DNA of 64,000 nt from the NCBI GenBank assembly GCA_017416855.1, contig JAFQAZ010000021.1, positions 1 through 64,000 on the forward strand. The letters run 5' to 3'. The position numbers and the translations under genes were made by a program. The notes under the pieces are model-generated. The model had not been told where the DNA came from and ran no database searches. It saw only the letters and a list, made by a program, of their open reading frames with translations. Positions 19,213-27,885 of the stretch are shown here, piece after piece (the first letter of the stretch is position 1; every line of letters begins with the position of its first letter). The DNA comes from Clostridia bacterium. Its GTDB lineage: Bacteria; Bacillota; Clostridia; UBA1381; UBA9506.

Positions 19213-20286
19213 TTATAATCCCAGCGCCTGCTTAAGGGTTGGCAAAATTCGTTTCGTCATCAGATAAAAACCTAAATCCGTGGGATGGCATCTGTCAACC
19301 GTAGGCCACTCAATGGCTTCTTGGGCAAAGGTTTCCAGCCCATCCACAAAGTAAACATGTGCATCTCCCTGCGTACGAGCGTTTAAATAGGTTTGCATAA
19401 TGATATTCCGGCGTTTGGTCGTATCCTCCAGGTTATCCGGATTGGTAAAACAGCGACTGATCATAACCACCGGCAAATCAGGATGCTTTTCACGAATAAT
19501 CTTAAAAAACGGTTCGTGGGTATTCTGCAGATGTTCCGGAGTGGGCGCATTATAATCATAATCCATTACAAAACAGGATAAATCCAAAGAGGCAATGAGC
19601 TCTGCCATTTCCTTTTCACCTTTGGCATTGCCGGAAAAGCCTAAATTTATCTGTTCTGCATCCACCGCCTGAGAAAGCAATGCAGCGTGGCAGTTTGAGG
19701 GTCTGGATGCGCATCCGCCCTGGGTAATGGAAGAGCCGTAAAATAAAATAGGTTTCTCCACTTTATGTATCGGTGCTTTTTCAATGGTCGCTCCTTCAGA
19801 CAAACCAATCTGCAAACTTTCAATTCCGGAATACAATGGCATAAAAATTCTGTATTCATGCATACCCTCCGGCAAGGCCCGAGAAAATTCAAAGGAAAAG
19901 TTTTTCTCTGCCACAGGGATGGAATCAATCTGCAAATTGCCCAGAAAAATGCCGCGGCCGTTTTCCCACTGCACAATATCAAATCCCGCCTGACCGGTGA
20001 TGGCCATATGGGGCATAATCCAAAACGGATAATAATTTCCTTTTAATAAAATAGCCTTACTATCTGTCCGGAAGCGGATAACACCACCGGCTGTATGTTT
20101 GGCCAGATTCTGCAAGTTTTCATTTAAATCAGGCAATACTCTTTCCGGCAAGCGAGTAAAAATATGTTCATTCTCTTTATGCCAGGGAAACCCTTCTAAA
20201 CCCAATTCTTCCGGATTATACATGGTAAAATTCACGCCATTGACCGAGCAGGTGGCAAAATTCGTATCAATTTTCTTTAAATCCAT
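19213..20286 (-). CDS. SGNH/GDSL-type hydrolase with N-terminal beta-domain (copy 1)
   Basis: 357 residues, collinear with the downstream gene over the whole length and roughly half identical by eye. Same catalytic blocks: FYGSSITQG (Ser), LGFSGNAKG, and DRCHPTDLGFYLM (Asp/His). N-terminal beta-domain of about 170 residues, no secretion signal. A tandem duplication retained with both active sites intact suggests related but different substrates. Confidence 0.85.
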   Translation of the reverse strand: MDLKKIDTNFATCSVNGVNFTMYNPEELGLEGFPWHKENEHIFTRLPERVLPDLNENLQNLAKHTAGGVIRFRTDSKAILLKGNYYPFWIMPHMAITGQAGFDIVQWENGRGIFLGNLQIDSIPVAEKNFSFEFSRALPEGMHEYRIFMPLYSGIESLQIGLSEGATIEKAPIHKVEKPILFYGSSITQGGCASRPSNCHAALLSQAVDAEQINLGFSGNAKGEKEMAELIASLDLSCFVMDYDYNAPTPEHLQNTHEPFFKIIREKHPDLPVVMISRCFTNPDNLEDTTKRRNIIMQTYLNARTQGDAHVYFVDGLETFAQEAIEWPTVDRCHPTDLGFYLMTKRILPTLKQALGL

Positions 20287-20303
20287 GGTCTGTCATCCTC
20301 TCA

Positions 20304-21191
20304 CTATAATGGTTTAACTTGTACTGCATTAAACTTTTCTAAAAGATAAGCCGGGCGATAGGCAAGCTTTGTCTGTCTGAGTCCGGGAAGACCCATATCT
20401 TCTTCACGATTGACATATTTGAAGTTTGTCCATTCGTGAGCACAAAATTCGCTATTAATTACATTGAACAGTCCACGGTAATCCAATGCAAACTCTACGT
20501 GGATTAAAGCCGTATCCTCTGAAACCGGTTCTCCGATGGAAAAGGCTGAAAGCTTTCCATCCAGATAAATGCCGCCACCACGAACAGGCAAGTCATCAAA
20601 ATGCTCTAAAAGCTTGACGGCAGCATTGCGGGACGCCGTCATATCCTCTTCCCCTCCCTTTTCTGCCACCCAGGCATCGAACAGGGACATACAAGCCGGC
20701 ATATCGGCCTGTGTTAACGTTTTATATTCATAGGAATAATTATTTTTAAAATAGTTAAAATGATTCCGTTTGGCATGGAGTTTTTTGCCTGAAAGGGTAA
20801 TCATTTTCTCAGTTTCATAAATGTAGTCTGCCGTGTTTCTGTCTTCTACAAATTCAAAGCAGCCCGGGAACATTACTTCCAATTCTTGTACCATATAATC
20901 GGACAGATTGCGGAACACCGGCCGAAAGCCCTGTTTCTCCAAGAAAGAAGATACGCTAAGAACAGCCGCCCGTTTATCCCCTTTTCCCACAGGGTAAGAG
21001 GCCGATAAGGGTTGCTTTTTCCCCTGAAAGAACAGAACAAGACAACCCTCTGTCAGTCCGTAGGTAATAAACCCGTCTCCTGCCCAGATGAACATATTGG
21101 TAAAATTATAAGTTGAATTGTTTTCATTCTGAATGTACTGTTCAAACACCTGTTGATCAGATAATTCAATTCTCTTCCGTTTCACTGCCAA
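20304..21191 (-). CDS. DUF2156 (phosphatidylglycerol lysyltransferase-like, GNAT fold) protein
   Basis: About 295 residues. Matches the stand-alone DUF2156 proteins: SDQQVFEQYIQNENNSTYNFTNMFIW at the N-terminus, KKLHAKRNHFNYF in the middle, and FKYVNREEDMGLPGLRQTKLAYRP near the C-terminus. This is the acyltransferase-like domain also found at the C-terminus of MprF; stand-alone members lack the flippase part and their substrate is unknown. The open frame reaches a GTG at 21245, but homologues begin near KRKRIELSD; a TTG at 21191 with GGAG five bases upstream is chosen. Probably transcribed with the two SGNH genes. Confidence 0.82.
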   Translation of the reverse strand: MAVKRKRIELSDQQVFEQYIQNENNSTYNFTNMFIWAGDGFITYGLTEGCLVLFFQGKKQPLSASYPVGKGDKRAAVLSVSSFLEKQGFRPVFRNLSDYMVQELEVMFPGCFEFVEDRNTADYIYETEKMITLSGKKLHAKRNHFNYFKNNYSYEYKTLTQADMPACMSLFDAWVAEKGGEEDMTASRNAAVKLLEHFDDLPVRGGGIYLDGKLSAFSIGEPVSEDTALIHVEFALDYRGLFNVINSEFCAHEWTNFKYVNREEDMGLPGLRQTKLAYRPAYLLEKFNAVQVKPL

Positions 21192-21284
21192 TCGTACTCC
21201 ATTTCTCAAATACACTGTTGCAAAAACCTTCTCAAAGCTTTGCACCGGTTGCGCTCATAGTTTTCCCGTTTTTAAGTTTTTTAC

Positions 21285-21890
21285 TTATTTTACATTTTTA
21301 TCTTTCACCGGTTTAATAAAGCTGATGATTTTACCCACCATAAAAATAATAGAGTTGCAATTTGATATAGCAATACCTTTACCAATGGCTTTACCACCCA
21401 CCGTTAATGCCGCTACAAGCCCCGCCAACACAATTGATAAAATGAACTCATGATTTCCTGTACTGAAACTGTTCAGCATCACAACAATAGCCGTGGTAGC
21501 ACTACCGGAAACAATACCGGCAATGTCACCAATGACATCGTTACAAAAATTACCAACCTTATCTGCATTGCGGATTAGCACAATGGCTTCTTTCGCGCCA
21601 CGCACGCGGTGGGATGCCAAAGAATGAAAGGGAACTTCACTGGTTGCCGTAACTGACACACCTATAATATCAAAAATAATACCGATGAAAATAAAAGAAA
21701 ACAGCAATAAACAAGCAACGAGCAGCGTTACCCGGCTCATCAATCCGGCCTGAATCATTTGCATAAAAGACGAAATGAAAAAGGTCCAGATGATGCTGGT
21801 AACTACCCATTTATAGCTTATCTTTCTGTTTCCCACATTGTTTCTTCTAATTTTAATTTTCTTCTTTTTACTGCAACTGTCTTCTGTCAA
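21285..21890 (-). CDS. oapA: OLE-associated membrane protein OapA (DUF21-like)
   Basis: About 201 residues with a basic N-terminus and four hydrophobic segments (about residues 20-40, 50-75, 120-140, 150-175). The core GIIFDIIGVSVTATSEVPFH and RNADKVGNFCNDVIGDIAGIVSG resembles the DUF21 domain of CorB/CNNM magnesium proteins without the CBS part. OapA binds OLE RNA and tethers it to the membrane in Bacillus halodurans. The TTG at 21890 is chosen because AAAAGGTGG ends five bases upstream. It lies directly after the noncoding block assigned to OLE RNA, the expected arrangement. Confidence 0.85.
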   Translation of the reverse strand: MTEDSCSKKKKIKIRRNNVGNRKISYKWVVTSIIWTFFISSFMQMIQAGLMSRVTLLVACLLLFSFIFIGIIFDIIGVSVTATSEVPFHSLASHRVRGAKEAIVLIRNADKVGNFCNDVIGDIAGIVSGSATTAIVVMLNSFSTGNHEFILSIVLAGLVAALTVGGKAIGKGIAISNCNSIIFMVGKIISFIKPVKDKNVK

Positions 21891-21939
21891 GATAACCACC
21901 TTTTCAGTTATTAAAAATTAAAAGAGTGGTAATGAATGA

Positions 21940-22552
21940 AGTAAATTTTGCGGTTTAGGTCCGGTAGGTTTTCCCAAAGAGCAACTGAAATGTCGCCAAA
22001 TCAGCAGTTTCCTTTTCATGCTCTCTCTGCGGGGTTACCCGTCGCAGCACCAGATCGCCACTTAAGTCCGCACTGCAATCCTTCATCCACCTCAAAATGA
22101 ACAGTCTAGAGGTTTTCCCAAACAGTCTTACTCATTCTTAGCCTCTTTTGCAATAGAGGTTTCAAGCAGCAATAACTCAATGTTTTTGGCCGAAAACAAA
22201 GAGTTTGATCCGCTATCCACCAATACCACTCAAGGCAGGCTACACTGCCCACAGCACTTCATCACCAAAAAGCAAATCCGCACCGCCTGGCAGGTTTAAT
22301 CCTGCTTCGTACCTCATAAACGTCCACGCAGCAAGCTGCGCCGGAGCATCTGATGGCACAAGAACAGGTCTCCACGGCAGAGGGGTCGGGGTCCACATGC
22401 CATTGCAGGCCGCCCCTAAGCCTTAACTCCCAGCACCAACCCCCGACTGGGCGTCGAAAGCAAGCACCAGAAACTTCATCGATGTGCCCTTCAACGGATT
22501 TTTAGGCCCGTCTTGGGAATGAGCAGAACTGACTAGAATACTGCACCACTCT
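21940..22552 (-). ncRNA. ole: OLE RNA (ornate large extremophilic RNA)
   Basis: About 610 nt between a DUF212 gene and oapA lack a credible reading frame, are richer in G+C than neighbouring spacers, and contain many short hairpins (for example CGCAGC-aa-GCTGCG at 22327-22340, GCAGG/CCTGC near 22290-22304, CCTCT/AGAGG near 22142-22158). A minus-strand promoter begins the block at about 22552. Size, strand, adjacency to oapA and the upstream ispA-xseB operon all match OLE RNA loci of anaerobic and extremophilic Firmicutes. OLE and OapA form a membrane ribonucleoprotein complex linked to magnesium and alcohol stress. Identification rests on context and size; ends are estimated. A covariance-model search would settle it. 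Confidence 0.85.
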
Positions 22553-22558
22553 GCATAT

Positions 22559-22567
22559 ATTATATCA
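22559..22567 (-). promoter_or_regulatory. Extended -10 promoter of OLE RNA
   Basis: Minus strand TGATATAAT (TGn at 22565-22567, TATAAT at 22559-22564), perfect extended -10. No good -35 at 17 bases (TTTTAC). Predicted start near 22552, which gives an RNA of the expected length up to the oapA leader. Confidence 0.7.
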
Positions 22568-22686
22568 TATTTTTTCAAAAAGTAAAATAGCAAAATTCAA
22601 AGAGAATTCTTTAATTTTATTATTTTAACTTCAAATCTCTGTTTTTTCTCCGCAAGCCGTGTTTAATCTTTTGTTTTTGCCTTTTA

Positions 22687-23154
22687 TTACACGCAAAGAT
22701 ACATAAACAAGCCAATCAGAACGCCTAAAACAGCCCCCACAAACACTTCGACGGGCGTATGTCCGATTAGTTCTTTTAAACGTTTTCCTACTGTCTCCGG
22801 GCTGTCCTGCCCGAAATTTTCAATGATATCATTTAAAATTTCCGCCTGTCGACCGGTTTCCCTGCGCACACCGGTGGCGTCATACATCACCACAAAGGCA
22901 AGCACTGCTGCAATGGCAAACTCCGGAGAATCCGTTCCGCAGGCAAAACCCAAAGCCGTTAACAGCGACATCACAAAAGATGCATGGGAACTGGGCATAC
23001 CGCCTGATCCGATCCAACGGCGGATATCAAACCGCTTTTCTTTAATCAAAACAAAAACGACCTTAAGAGTTTGTGCAATTAACCATCCTAAGAGAGCTGT
23101 TAATAACACTTTGTTAGAAAAAAGCTGTTTCAAAAAAACCAACTTCATCACCAT
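22687..23154 (-). CDS. Divergent PAP2/DUF212 family membrane protein (YuiD-like)
   Basis: 155 residues with four hydrophobic segments and the motif pattern of the divergent PAP2 family: GSGGMPSSHASFVMSLLTALG near residue 50, VMYDATGVRRETGRQAEILN near 90, and GHTPVEVFVGAVLGVLIG at the C-terminus. These are phosphatase-like motifs; the substrate is unproven, but linkage to ispA suggests a lipid or polyprenyl phosphate. Start ATG 23154 or 23148. It lies 32 bases after ispA. Confidence 0.9.
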   Translation of the reverse strand: MVMKLVFLKQLFSNKVLLTALLGWLIAQTLKVVFVLIKEKRFDIRRWIGSGGMPSSHASFVMSLLTALGFACGTDSPEFAIAAVLAFVVMYDATGVRRETGRQAEILNDIIENFGQDSPETVGKRLKELIGHTPVEVFVGAVLGVLIGLFMYLCV

Positions 23155-23186
23155 TTCTTAACGCATTACGCGTATTTTTCTACCGT

Positions 23187-24065
23187 TTACCGGTCTCTTC
23201 GCAGCAAAAATAAAGACAACTCCTTTAAAAAGGCGCCACGTTCGCCATATACTTCCAGCGTATCAATGGCGTTTTGCGTATAATCCTCCAGCATTTTTTT
23301 GGATTGTTCCAGACCATATAGCGTCACAAAGGTGGTTTTTTCATTGGCGCTGTCGCTGCCGATGGTTTTACCTAAAACCTCTGTACTGCTCTCCACATCT
23401 AAAATATCGTCTTTAATCTGGAAAGCTACACCTAAATACCGGGCGAAATTTTCCATATTCAAAACATCTTCTTTGCTGGCACCGGCAGCCAAAGCACCTG
23501 CTTTGGCAGAAGCCATCATAAGGGCGCCGGTCTTATGTACATGCATAGCCATTAAGGTTACCGAATCCACACTCTTACCCTCAGATTCCAAGTCAATCAC
23601 CTGTCCACCGATCATACCCTCTGTGCCGGATAATTCAGCCATAACCTTAAGAGTTTCCAGCGTAACAGCCGGATTAACCTTAGAATGGTTCAGAACCGTT
23701 TCAAAGGCTGCATTTAAAAGCGCATCGCCGGCCAAAACAGCCATAGCTTCACCGAACACAATGTGATTGGTGGGCTTGCCGCGACGCAAGTCGTCATCAT
23801 CCATACAGGGCAAATCATCGTGAATCAGAGAATAGGTATGTATCATTTCCATTGCACAAGCAAAAGGCAGTGCATCTTCTGCATTACCAAACAGCTCTGC
23901 GCAGGCAAGACAAAGCACAGGACGAATCCGCTTGCCACCGGCAAACAGACTGTATTCCATTGCTTCATACACCGACATCTGATGATTTTCTTTCTTTACA
24001 AAGTAGGTTTGCAAGCCCTGATTTGCCATATTGATTTTTGCTTCAAATTCCGTTAAAAAATCCAT
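23187..24065 (-). CDS. ispA: Polyprenyl synthetase (farnesyl/geranylgeranyl diphosphate synthase)
   Basis: 292 residues. First Asp-rich motif DDLPCMDDDDLRRG (about residues 80-93), GDALL after it, and second motif KDDILDV (about 220) are intact. The enzyme condenses isopentenyl diphosphate with allylic diphosphates to make C15 or C20 prenyl diphosphate. Start ATG 24065 follows AGGAGG. It is between xseB and the DUF212 gene, the order usual for clostridial isoprenoid operons near OLE RNA. Confidence 0.94.
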   Translation of the reverse strand: MDFLTEFEAKINMANQGLQTYFVKKENHQMSVYEAMEYSLFAGGKRIRPVLCLACAELFGNAEDALPFACAMEMIHTYSLIHDDLPCMDDDDLRRGKPTNHIVFGEAMAVLAGDALLNAAFETVLNHSKVNPAVTLETLKVMAELSGTEGMIGGQVIDLESEGKSVDSVTLMAMHVHKTGALMMASAKAGALAAGASKEDVLNMENFARYLGVAFQIKDDILDVESSTEVLGKTIGSDSANEKTTFVTLYGLEQSKKMLEDYTQNAIDTLEVYGERGAFLKELSLFLLRRDR

Positions 24066-24088
24066 TCTAACCTCCTATGGAGCTTTAT

Positions 24089-24319
24089 TTATTCAAAGGA
24101 ATATTCCTTAATTTCACCGTTTTCCTCTTGGGTTAAACGGGTGACCTTCTGTTCTGCCTGGTCTAAAAACTTCTGACTGGCCCGGGATAGCTTAATGCCC
24201 TTTTCAAAAAGTGCCAATGCCTGATCAAGCTCTACCTGACCATTTTCTAAGGTCTCTACTATTTCTTCTAATTCCTGCATGGTTTGTTCAAAGCTTTTCG
24301 TGCTTTTTTTCTCTGCCAT
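24089..24319 (-). CDS. xseB: Exodeoxyribonuclease VII small subunit
   Basis: About 76 residues, alpha-helical, with the family pattern FEQTMQELEEIVETLENGQVELDQALALFEKGIKL. It joins XseA to form exonuclease VII, which degrades single-stranded DNA. ATG 24319 is preferred over an upstream ATG at 24340 because AAAGGAG is 8 bases before it. xseA, usually immediately upstream, is not here; trmL takes its place. Confidence 0.95.
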   Translation of the reverse strand: MAEKKSTKSFEQTMQELEEIVETLENGQVELDQALALFEKGIKLSRASQKFLDQAEQKVTRLTQEENGEIKEYSFE

Positions 24320-24339
24320 GTTCGGTTCTCCTTTTTTCA

Positions 24340-24834
24340 TTAATCTTCAGGATATTGAGTTAAATGCCCGATGCTTTCCATGGAATCATAATCAAGCTGA
24401 CGAAGAGCTTCATACAGCACAATCGCAACAGCATTGGACAGATTTAAAGACCGTATATCCGGCAGCATAGGGATCCGTACACAGGACTCATAGTGTTCAT
24501 GCAATAAATCCTCCGGCAATCCTTTGGTTTCTTTACCGAACACCAAATAGTCCCCATCCTGATATACCGCATCAGAATGTCTTTTTTGTGCCTTGGTAGA
24601 ACAAAAATAATAGGTTCCCTTGCACTTTTCAAAAAAGTCATCCAAATTTTCGTAATAACGGATATCCAGCTCGTGCCAATAATCAAGCCCTGCCCGCTTC
24701 AGCTTTTTATCGTCAATTGTAAAGCCCATGGGTTTAACAATATGAAGCACACTGCCGGTGGCACGGCAGGTTCGGGCAATATTACCGGTATTCTGGGGAA
24801 TTTCCGGTTCCACCAGCACTATATTCATAGCCAT
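24340..24834 (-). CDS. trmL: tRNA (cytidine(34)-2'-O)-methyltransferase
   Basis: 164 residues, a SPOUT methyltransferase: NIVLVEPEIPQNTGNIARTCRATG at the N-terminus, FGKETKGLPEDLL near 100, and IRSLNLSNAVAIVLYEALRQL forming the C-terminal knot. It methylates the wobble ribose of tRNA-Leu isoacceptors with S-adenosylmethionine. Start ATG 24834 or 24828. One base separates it from the aminotransferase gene, so the two are probably co-transcribed. Confidence 0.93.
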   Translation of the reverse strand: MAMNIVLVEPEIPQNTGNIARTCRATGSVLHIVKPMGFTIDDKKLKRAGLDYWHELDIRYYENLDDFFEKCKGTYYFCSTKAQKRHSDAVYQDGDYLVFGKETKGLPEDLLHEHYESCVRIPMLPDIRSLNLSNAVAIVLYEALRQLDYDSMESIGHLTQYPED

Positions 24835-24835
24835 T

Positions 24836-26008
24836 TTATTCCGCCCCTTTCCCGTTCACAAAACGGTCAATTCGCTCTAAGGCTTCATTGATATTGGCTA
24901 TGCTGTAAGCATAAGAACAACGGATAAACCCTTCACCGCTATCACCAAAGGCCGTGCCGGGTACCACGGCAATTTTTTGGCTTCGCAGCAGTTTTTCAGC
25001 AAATTCATCCGATGTAAGGCCTGTAGACTGGATCGAAGGGAACACATAAAACGCACCCTCCGGCTCAAAACAGGAAAGGCCCATTTTGTTAAAGCCGTCT
25101 ACAATAACTTTTCGTCTGTAATTATATTGTTCGCGCATCCGCGCAATGTCTTCATCCCCGTTTTTCACTGCCTCAATAGCCGCATACTGGCTGGCTGTGG
25201 GAGCGCACATAATAGCATACTGATGAATTTTCACCATTTGCTGCATCACTTCCTTAGGCGCCGCCGCCCATCCCAAACGCCAACCGGTCATGGCATAGCT
25301 TTTGGAAAAACCATTGACTAAAACAGTCCGTTCCCGCATTCCGGGCAGGGATGCAATGGAAATATGTTCTCTGCCATAGGTGAGTTCGCCATAAATCTCA
25401 TCTGACAGCACAAAAATATCCTTATCACGAAGAACAGAGGCAATGTCCTCCAGGTCCTCCTTCGTCATAATGCCGCCGGTGGGATTGTTGGGGTAAGGAA
25501 GCACCAACAGCTTTGTTTTGGGCGTAATAGCCGCCAACAATTCTTCTTTTGTAAGTTTAAACTTATTTTCATTTTTAGTAACCAAAGGCACCGCTTTGGC
25601 ACCAGCCATAATAGCACAAGGTTTATAGCACACAAAGCTGGGTTCCGGTACCAGCACCTCATCGCCGGGATTCACCAGAGCACGAATGCACAAATCAATG
25701 GCTTCACTGCCACCTACAGTGACAATAACTTCATTTGCCGGATCGTAGGAAACATTAATTCTCCGCTCCATATAAAGAGCAATTTCCCGACGCAGTTCCA
25801 AAAGACCTGAATTAGAGGTATAATATGTTCTTCCTTTTTCTAAAGAATAAATAGCTTCGTTACGGATGTGCCAGGGGGTTACAAAGTCGGGCTCACCCAC
25901 ACCTAAAGAGATGGCATCCTTCATCTCGCTGACAATATCGAAGAATTTACGGATCCCTGAGGGCGGAATCCCCTGCACTTTCTGAGATAATAAAGATTCG
26001 TAGTTCAC
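24836..26008 (-). CDS. Pyridoxal-phosphate aminotransferase, class I/II
   Basis: 390 residues, fold-type I aminotransferase: NPTGGIM, DEIYGELTYG, and the Lys-bearing motif GFSKSYAMTGWRLGW (about residues 234-248), as in PatA/AspC-like enzymes of Firmicutes. Substrate cannot be fixed; aromatic or aspartate/alanine transamination are common. GTG start at 26008 overlaps the stop of the Lrp gene by four bases, a pairing suggesting amino-acid-responsive control. Confidence 0.93.
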   Translation of the reverse strand: MNYESLLSQKVQGIPPSGIRKFFDIVSEMKDAISLGVGEPDFVTPWHIRNEAIYSLEKGRTYYTSNSGLLELRREIALYMERRINVSYDPANEVIVTVGGSEAIDLCIRALVNPGDEVLVPEPSFVCYKPCAIMAGAKAVPLVTKNENKFKLTKEELLAAITPKTKLLVLPYPNNPTGGIMTKEDLEDIASVLRDKDIFVLSDEIYGELTYGREHISIASLPGMRERTVLVNGFSKSYAMTGWRLGWAAAPKEVMQQMVKIHQYAIMCAPTASQYAAIEAVKNGDEDIARMREQYNYRRKVIVDGFNKMGLSCFEPEGAFYVFPSIQSTGLTSDEFAEKLLRSQKIAVVPGTAFGDSGEGFIRCSYAYSIANINEALERIDRFVNGKGAE

Positions 26009-26484
26009 AGCGTTATCACCTCACGGGTATCCTTCGGCTTATCACTGACGATGTTGCCGTCTACTTTATATTTTTTCAGCACAAAATGAGTGGCTGTACT
26101 GATAACCTGCTCCATCGGGGCCAGCTTTTCAGCCACAAACAGAGCCACTTCCTTCATGGTTTTACCTTCCAGAATAACAGCCAGATCAAAACCTCCGGAC
26201 ATCAGATAAACTGTTGCCACTTCATCATACTGATAAATACGCTTAGCCACCTCGTCAAAGCCTTCGCCGCGCTGAGGGGTTACCTTCAACTCGATGATAG
26301 CTGAAACGGGTTCATTTTCTGTCTTTTCCCAGTTGATAATGGTTTTATAGCCAACAATAATGTTCTTCTTTTCACATTCTGCAATTTGTTCTTTTACTTC
26401 CGCCGGATCTCTGTCCAGCATAATCGCTATCTGTTCCGCCGTTAAACTGGCATCCCTTTCCAATAATTCTAAAATCTTTTTCAT
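26005..26484 (-). CDS. Lrp/AsnC-family transcriptional regulator
   Basis: About 159 residues: N-terminal helix-turn-helix (LLERDASLTAEQIAIMLDRDPAEVKEQI) and a C-terminal RAM domain (FDEVAKRIYQYDEVATVYLMSGGFDLAVILEG) that binds amino acids and forms multimers. ATG 26484 lies 8 bases after AGGAG; the GTG at 26493 is inside that spacing. Couples directly to the aminotransferase gene. Confidence 0.92.
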   Translation of the reverse strand: MKKILELLERDASLTAEQIAIMLDRDPAEVKEQIAECEKKNIIVGYKTIINWEKTENEPVSAIIELKVTPQRGEGFDEVAKRIYQYDEVATVYLMSGGFDLAVILEGKTMKEVALFVAEKLAPMEQVISTATHFVLKKYKVDGNIVSDKPKDTREVITL

Positions 26485-26508
26485 ATCGGTCACTCCTGTC
26501 TATAATTT

Positions 26509-27261
26509 TTATTCCATAATATTGGTTAAGGTACCAATTTTATCAATAATTACACTAACCTCATCCCCCGACTCCATAGGGCCAATACCCGAAGGGGTGC
26601 CGGTGGTAATAATATCGCCGGGTAATAAGGTCATAATACCGGATACAAAGCTCACAAGTTTTTGTGGTGAAAACATCATCATATCCGTGTTGCCCTGCTG
26701 CTTCACTTCTCCGTTTATTTCCAAACGGATGGAAAGATTTTTTGTATCAAGCTCTGTTTCAATCCACGGCCCCACCGGTGCAAAGGTATCAAAACCTTTG
26801 GCTCTTGTCCACTGCCCGTCTTGTTTCTGTAAATCGCGGGCTGTTACATCATTTAAGCAGGTATATCCTAAAATAAATTCCTCTGCTTCTTCTGCGGAAA
26901 TGTTCTTACAGGTTTTGCCAATAACAACCGCCAGCTCTGCTTCATAGTCAATTCGCTGACTGACCGCCGGACGGCAGATTGTTCCACCGTGAGGCAGGAG
27001 CGCTGTTGTGGGCTTTGTAAATAAAACCGGGTCCTTCAGTTGTTCTTCCTGCATTTCTTTGGCATGTTCGCTGTAATTCAAGCCCACCGCTATGATTTTG
27101 GTAGGCTCACAAGGCACCAGCAAGCTTGCCTCTTTAAAAGGGATTCTGTTTTCTGACAAAGTAAAATCTGAAAAAATATCACCTATAATGGGGTGGATGT
27201 CCTCTCCCTGCAACACGCCGTAACCGCAAGCATCCTTATATGTATACCGCAGTATTTTCAT
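26509..27261 (-). CDS. Fumarylacetoacetate hydrolase-family protein
   Basis: 250 residues with the FAH-fold metal and active-site segments: AVGLNYSEHAKEM, DYEAELAVVIGKTC, YTCLNDVTARDLQ, RAKGFDTFAPVGPWI, and a C-terminal TLLPGDIITTGTPSGIGPM. Members hydrolyse or decarboxylate acylpyruvates or 2-keto acids with a divalent metal; oxaloacetate decarboxylase and acylpyruvase activities are known. Start ATG 27261 with GAGGAGG inside the end of engB, so the genes are coupled. Confidence 0.9.
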   Translation of the reverse strand: MKILRYTYKDACGYGVLQGEDIHPIIGDIFSDFTLSENRIPFKEASLLVPCEPTKIIAVGLNYSEHAKEMQEEQLKDPVLFTKPTTALLPHGGTICRPAVSQRIDYEAELAVVIGKTCKNISAEEAEEFILGYTCLNDVTARDLQKQDGQWTRAKGFDTFAPVGPWIETELDTKNLSIRLEINGEVKQQGNTDMMMFSPQKLVSFVSGIMTLLPGDIITTGTPSGIGPMESGDEVSVIIDKIGTLTNIME

Positions 27262-27266
27262 AGGCT

Positions 27267-27872
27267 TTATTCCTCCTCTTCGACCAGCACACAGCCATCC
27301 ACATATTCCCAGAAGTTTTCCACACTTTCGTTATCCTTAACGGAAAAGGGGATTAAAATATCCCCATCCCGCAGATTTAAAGTTTCAGCAATCATTTCCA
27401 GATTGTTATTAAGCTGTGTTTTGCTGAGTTTATCGCTTTTGGTGGCAAACACCACAGAATAGGCACAGTATTCCTGAATCCATTCCTGCATAGCAATATC
27501 CTCACGGCTGGGCTTATGGCGGGAATCCACCAACTGCACCACCTGGCAAAGCTGGGGACGACCTTCTAAATAGTCATTAATCATACTGCCCCAGGCTTCC
27601 ACCTCTTTTTTAGAGCGCTGAGCATAGCCATAGCCCGGCAGGTCCACCAGCATCAACTGATTGTCTACATTATAAAAATTAATGGTAATGGTTTTACCCG
27701 GCGTACCGCTGACACGAGCCAGACTCTTTCGATTTAAAACCTTGTTAATCATAGATGATTTTCCCACATTAGAACGGCCGGCCAATGCAATTTCCGGCAT
27801 ATTGGTGTTAGGATATTGCATCTTTTTAACTGCAGAAATCACAAGATTCACGTTGTTTGTGTTTACTTTCAT
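27267..27872 (-). CDS. engB: Ribosome biogenesis GTPase EngB/YsxC
   Basis: About 201 residues, TRAFAC GTPase: P-loop GRSNVGKSS, G2 loop TPGKT, G3 DLPGYG, G4 TKSDKL. EngB assists late assembly of the large ribosomal subunit and is essential in Bacillus. ATG 27872 with GAGGA is chosen over a TTG at 27884. Starts 13 bases after the lon stop, a conserved lon-engB arrangement. Confidence 0.95.
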   Translation of the reverse strand: MKVNTNNVNLVISAVKKMQYPNTNMPEIALAGRSNVGKSSMINKVLNRKSLARVSGTPGKTITINFYNVDNQLMLVDLPGYGYAQRSKKEVEAWGSMINDYLEGRPQLCQVVQLVDSRHKPSREDIAMQEWIQEYCAYSVVFATKSDKLSKTQLNNNLEMIAETLNLRDGDILIPFSVKDNESVENFWEYVDGCVLVEEEE

Positions 27873-27885
27873 AGCTGTCCTCAAT

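Noticed and set aside
22205-22426. 73-codon plus-strand frame
   Set aside because: It lies inside the OLE RNA block on the opposite strand, with no ribosome binding site or plausible composition.
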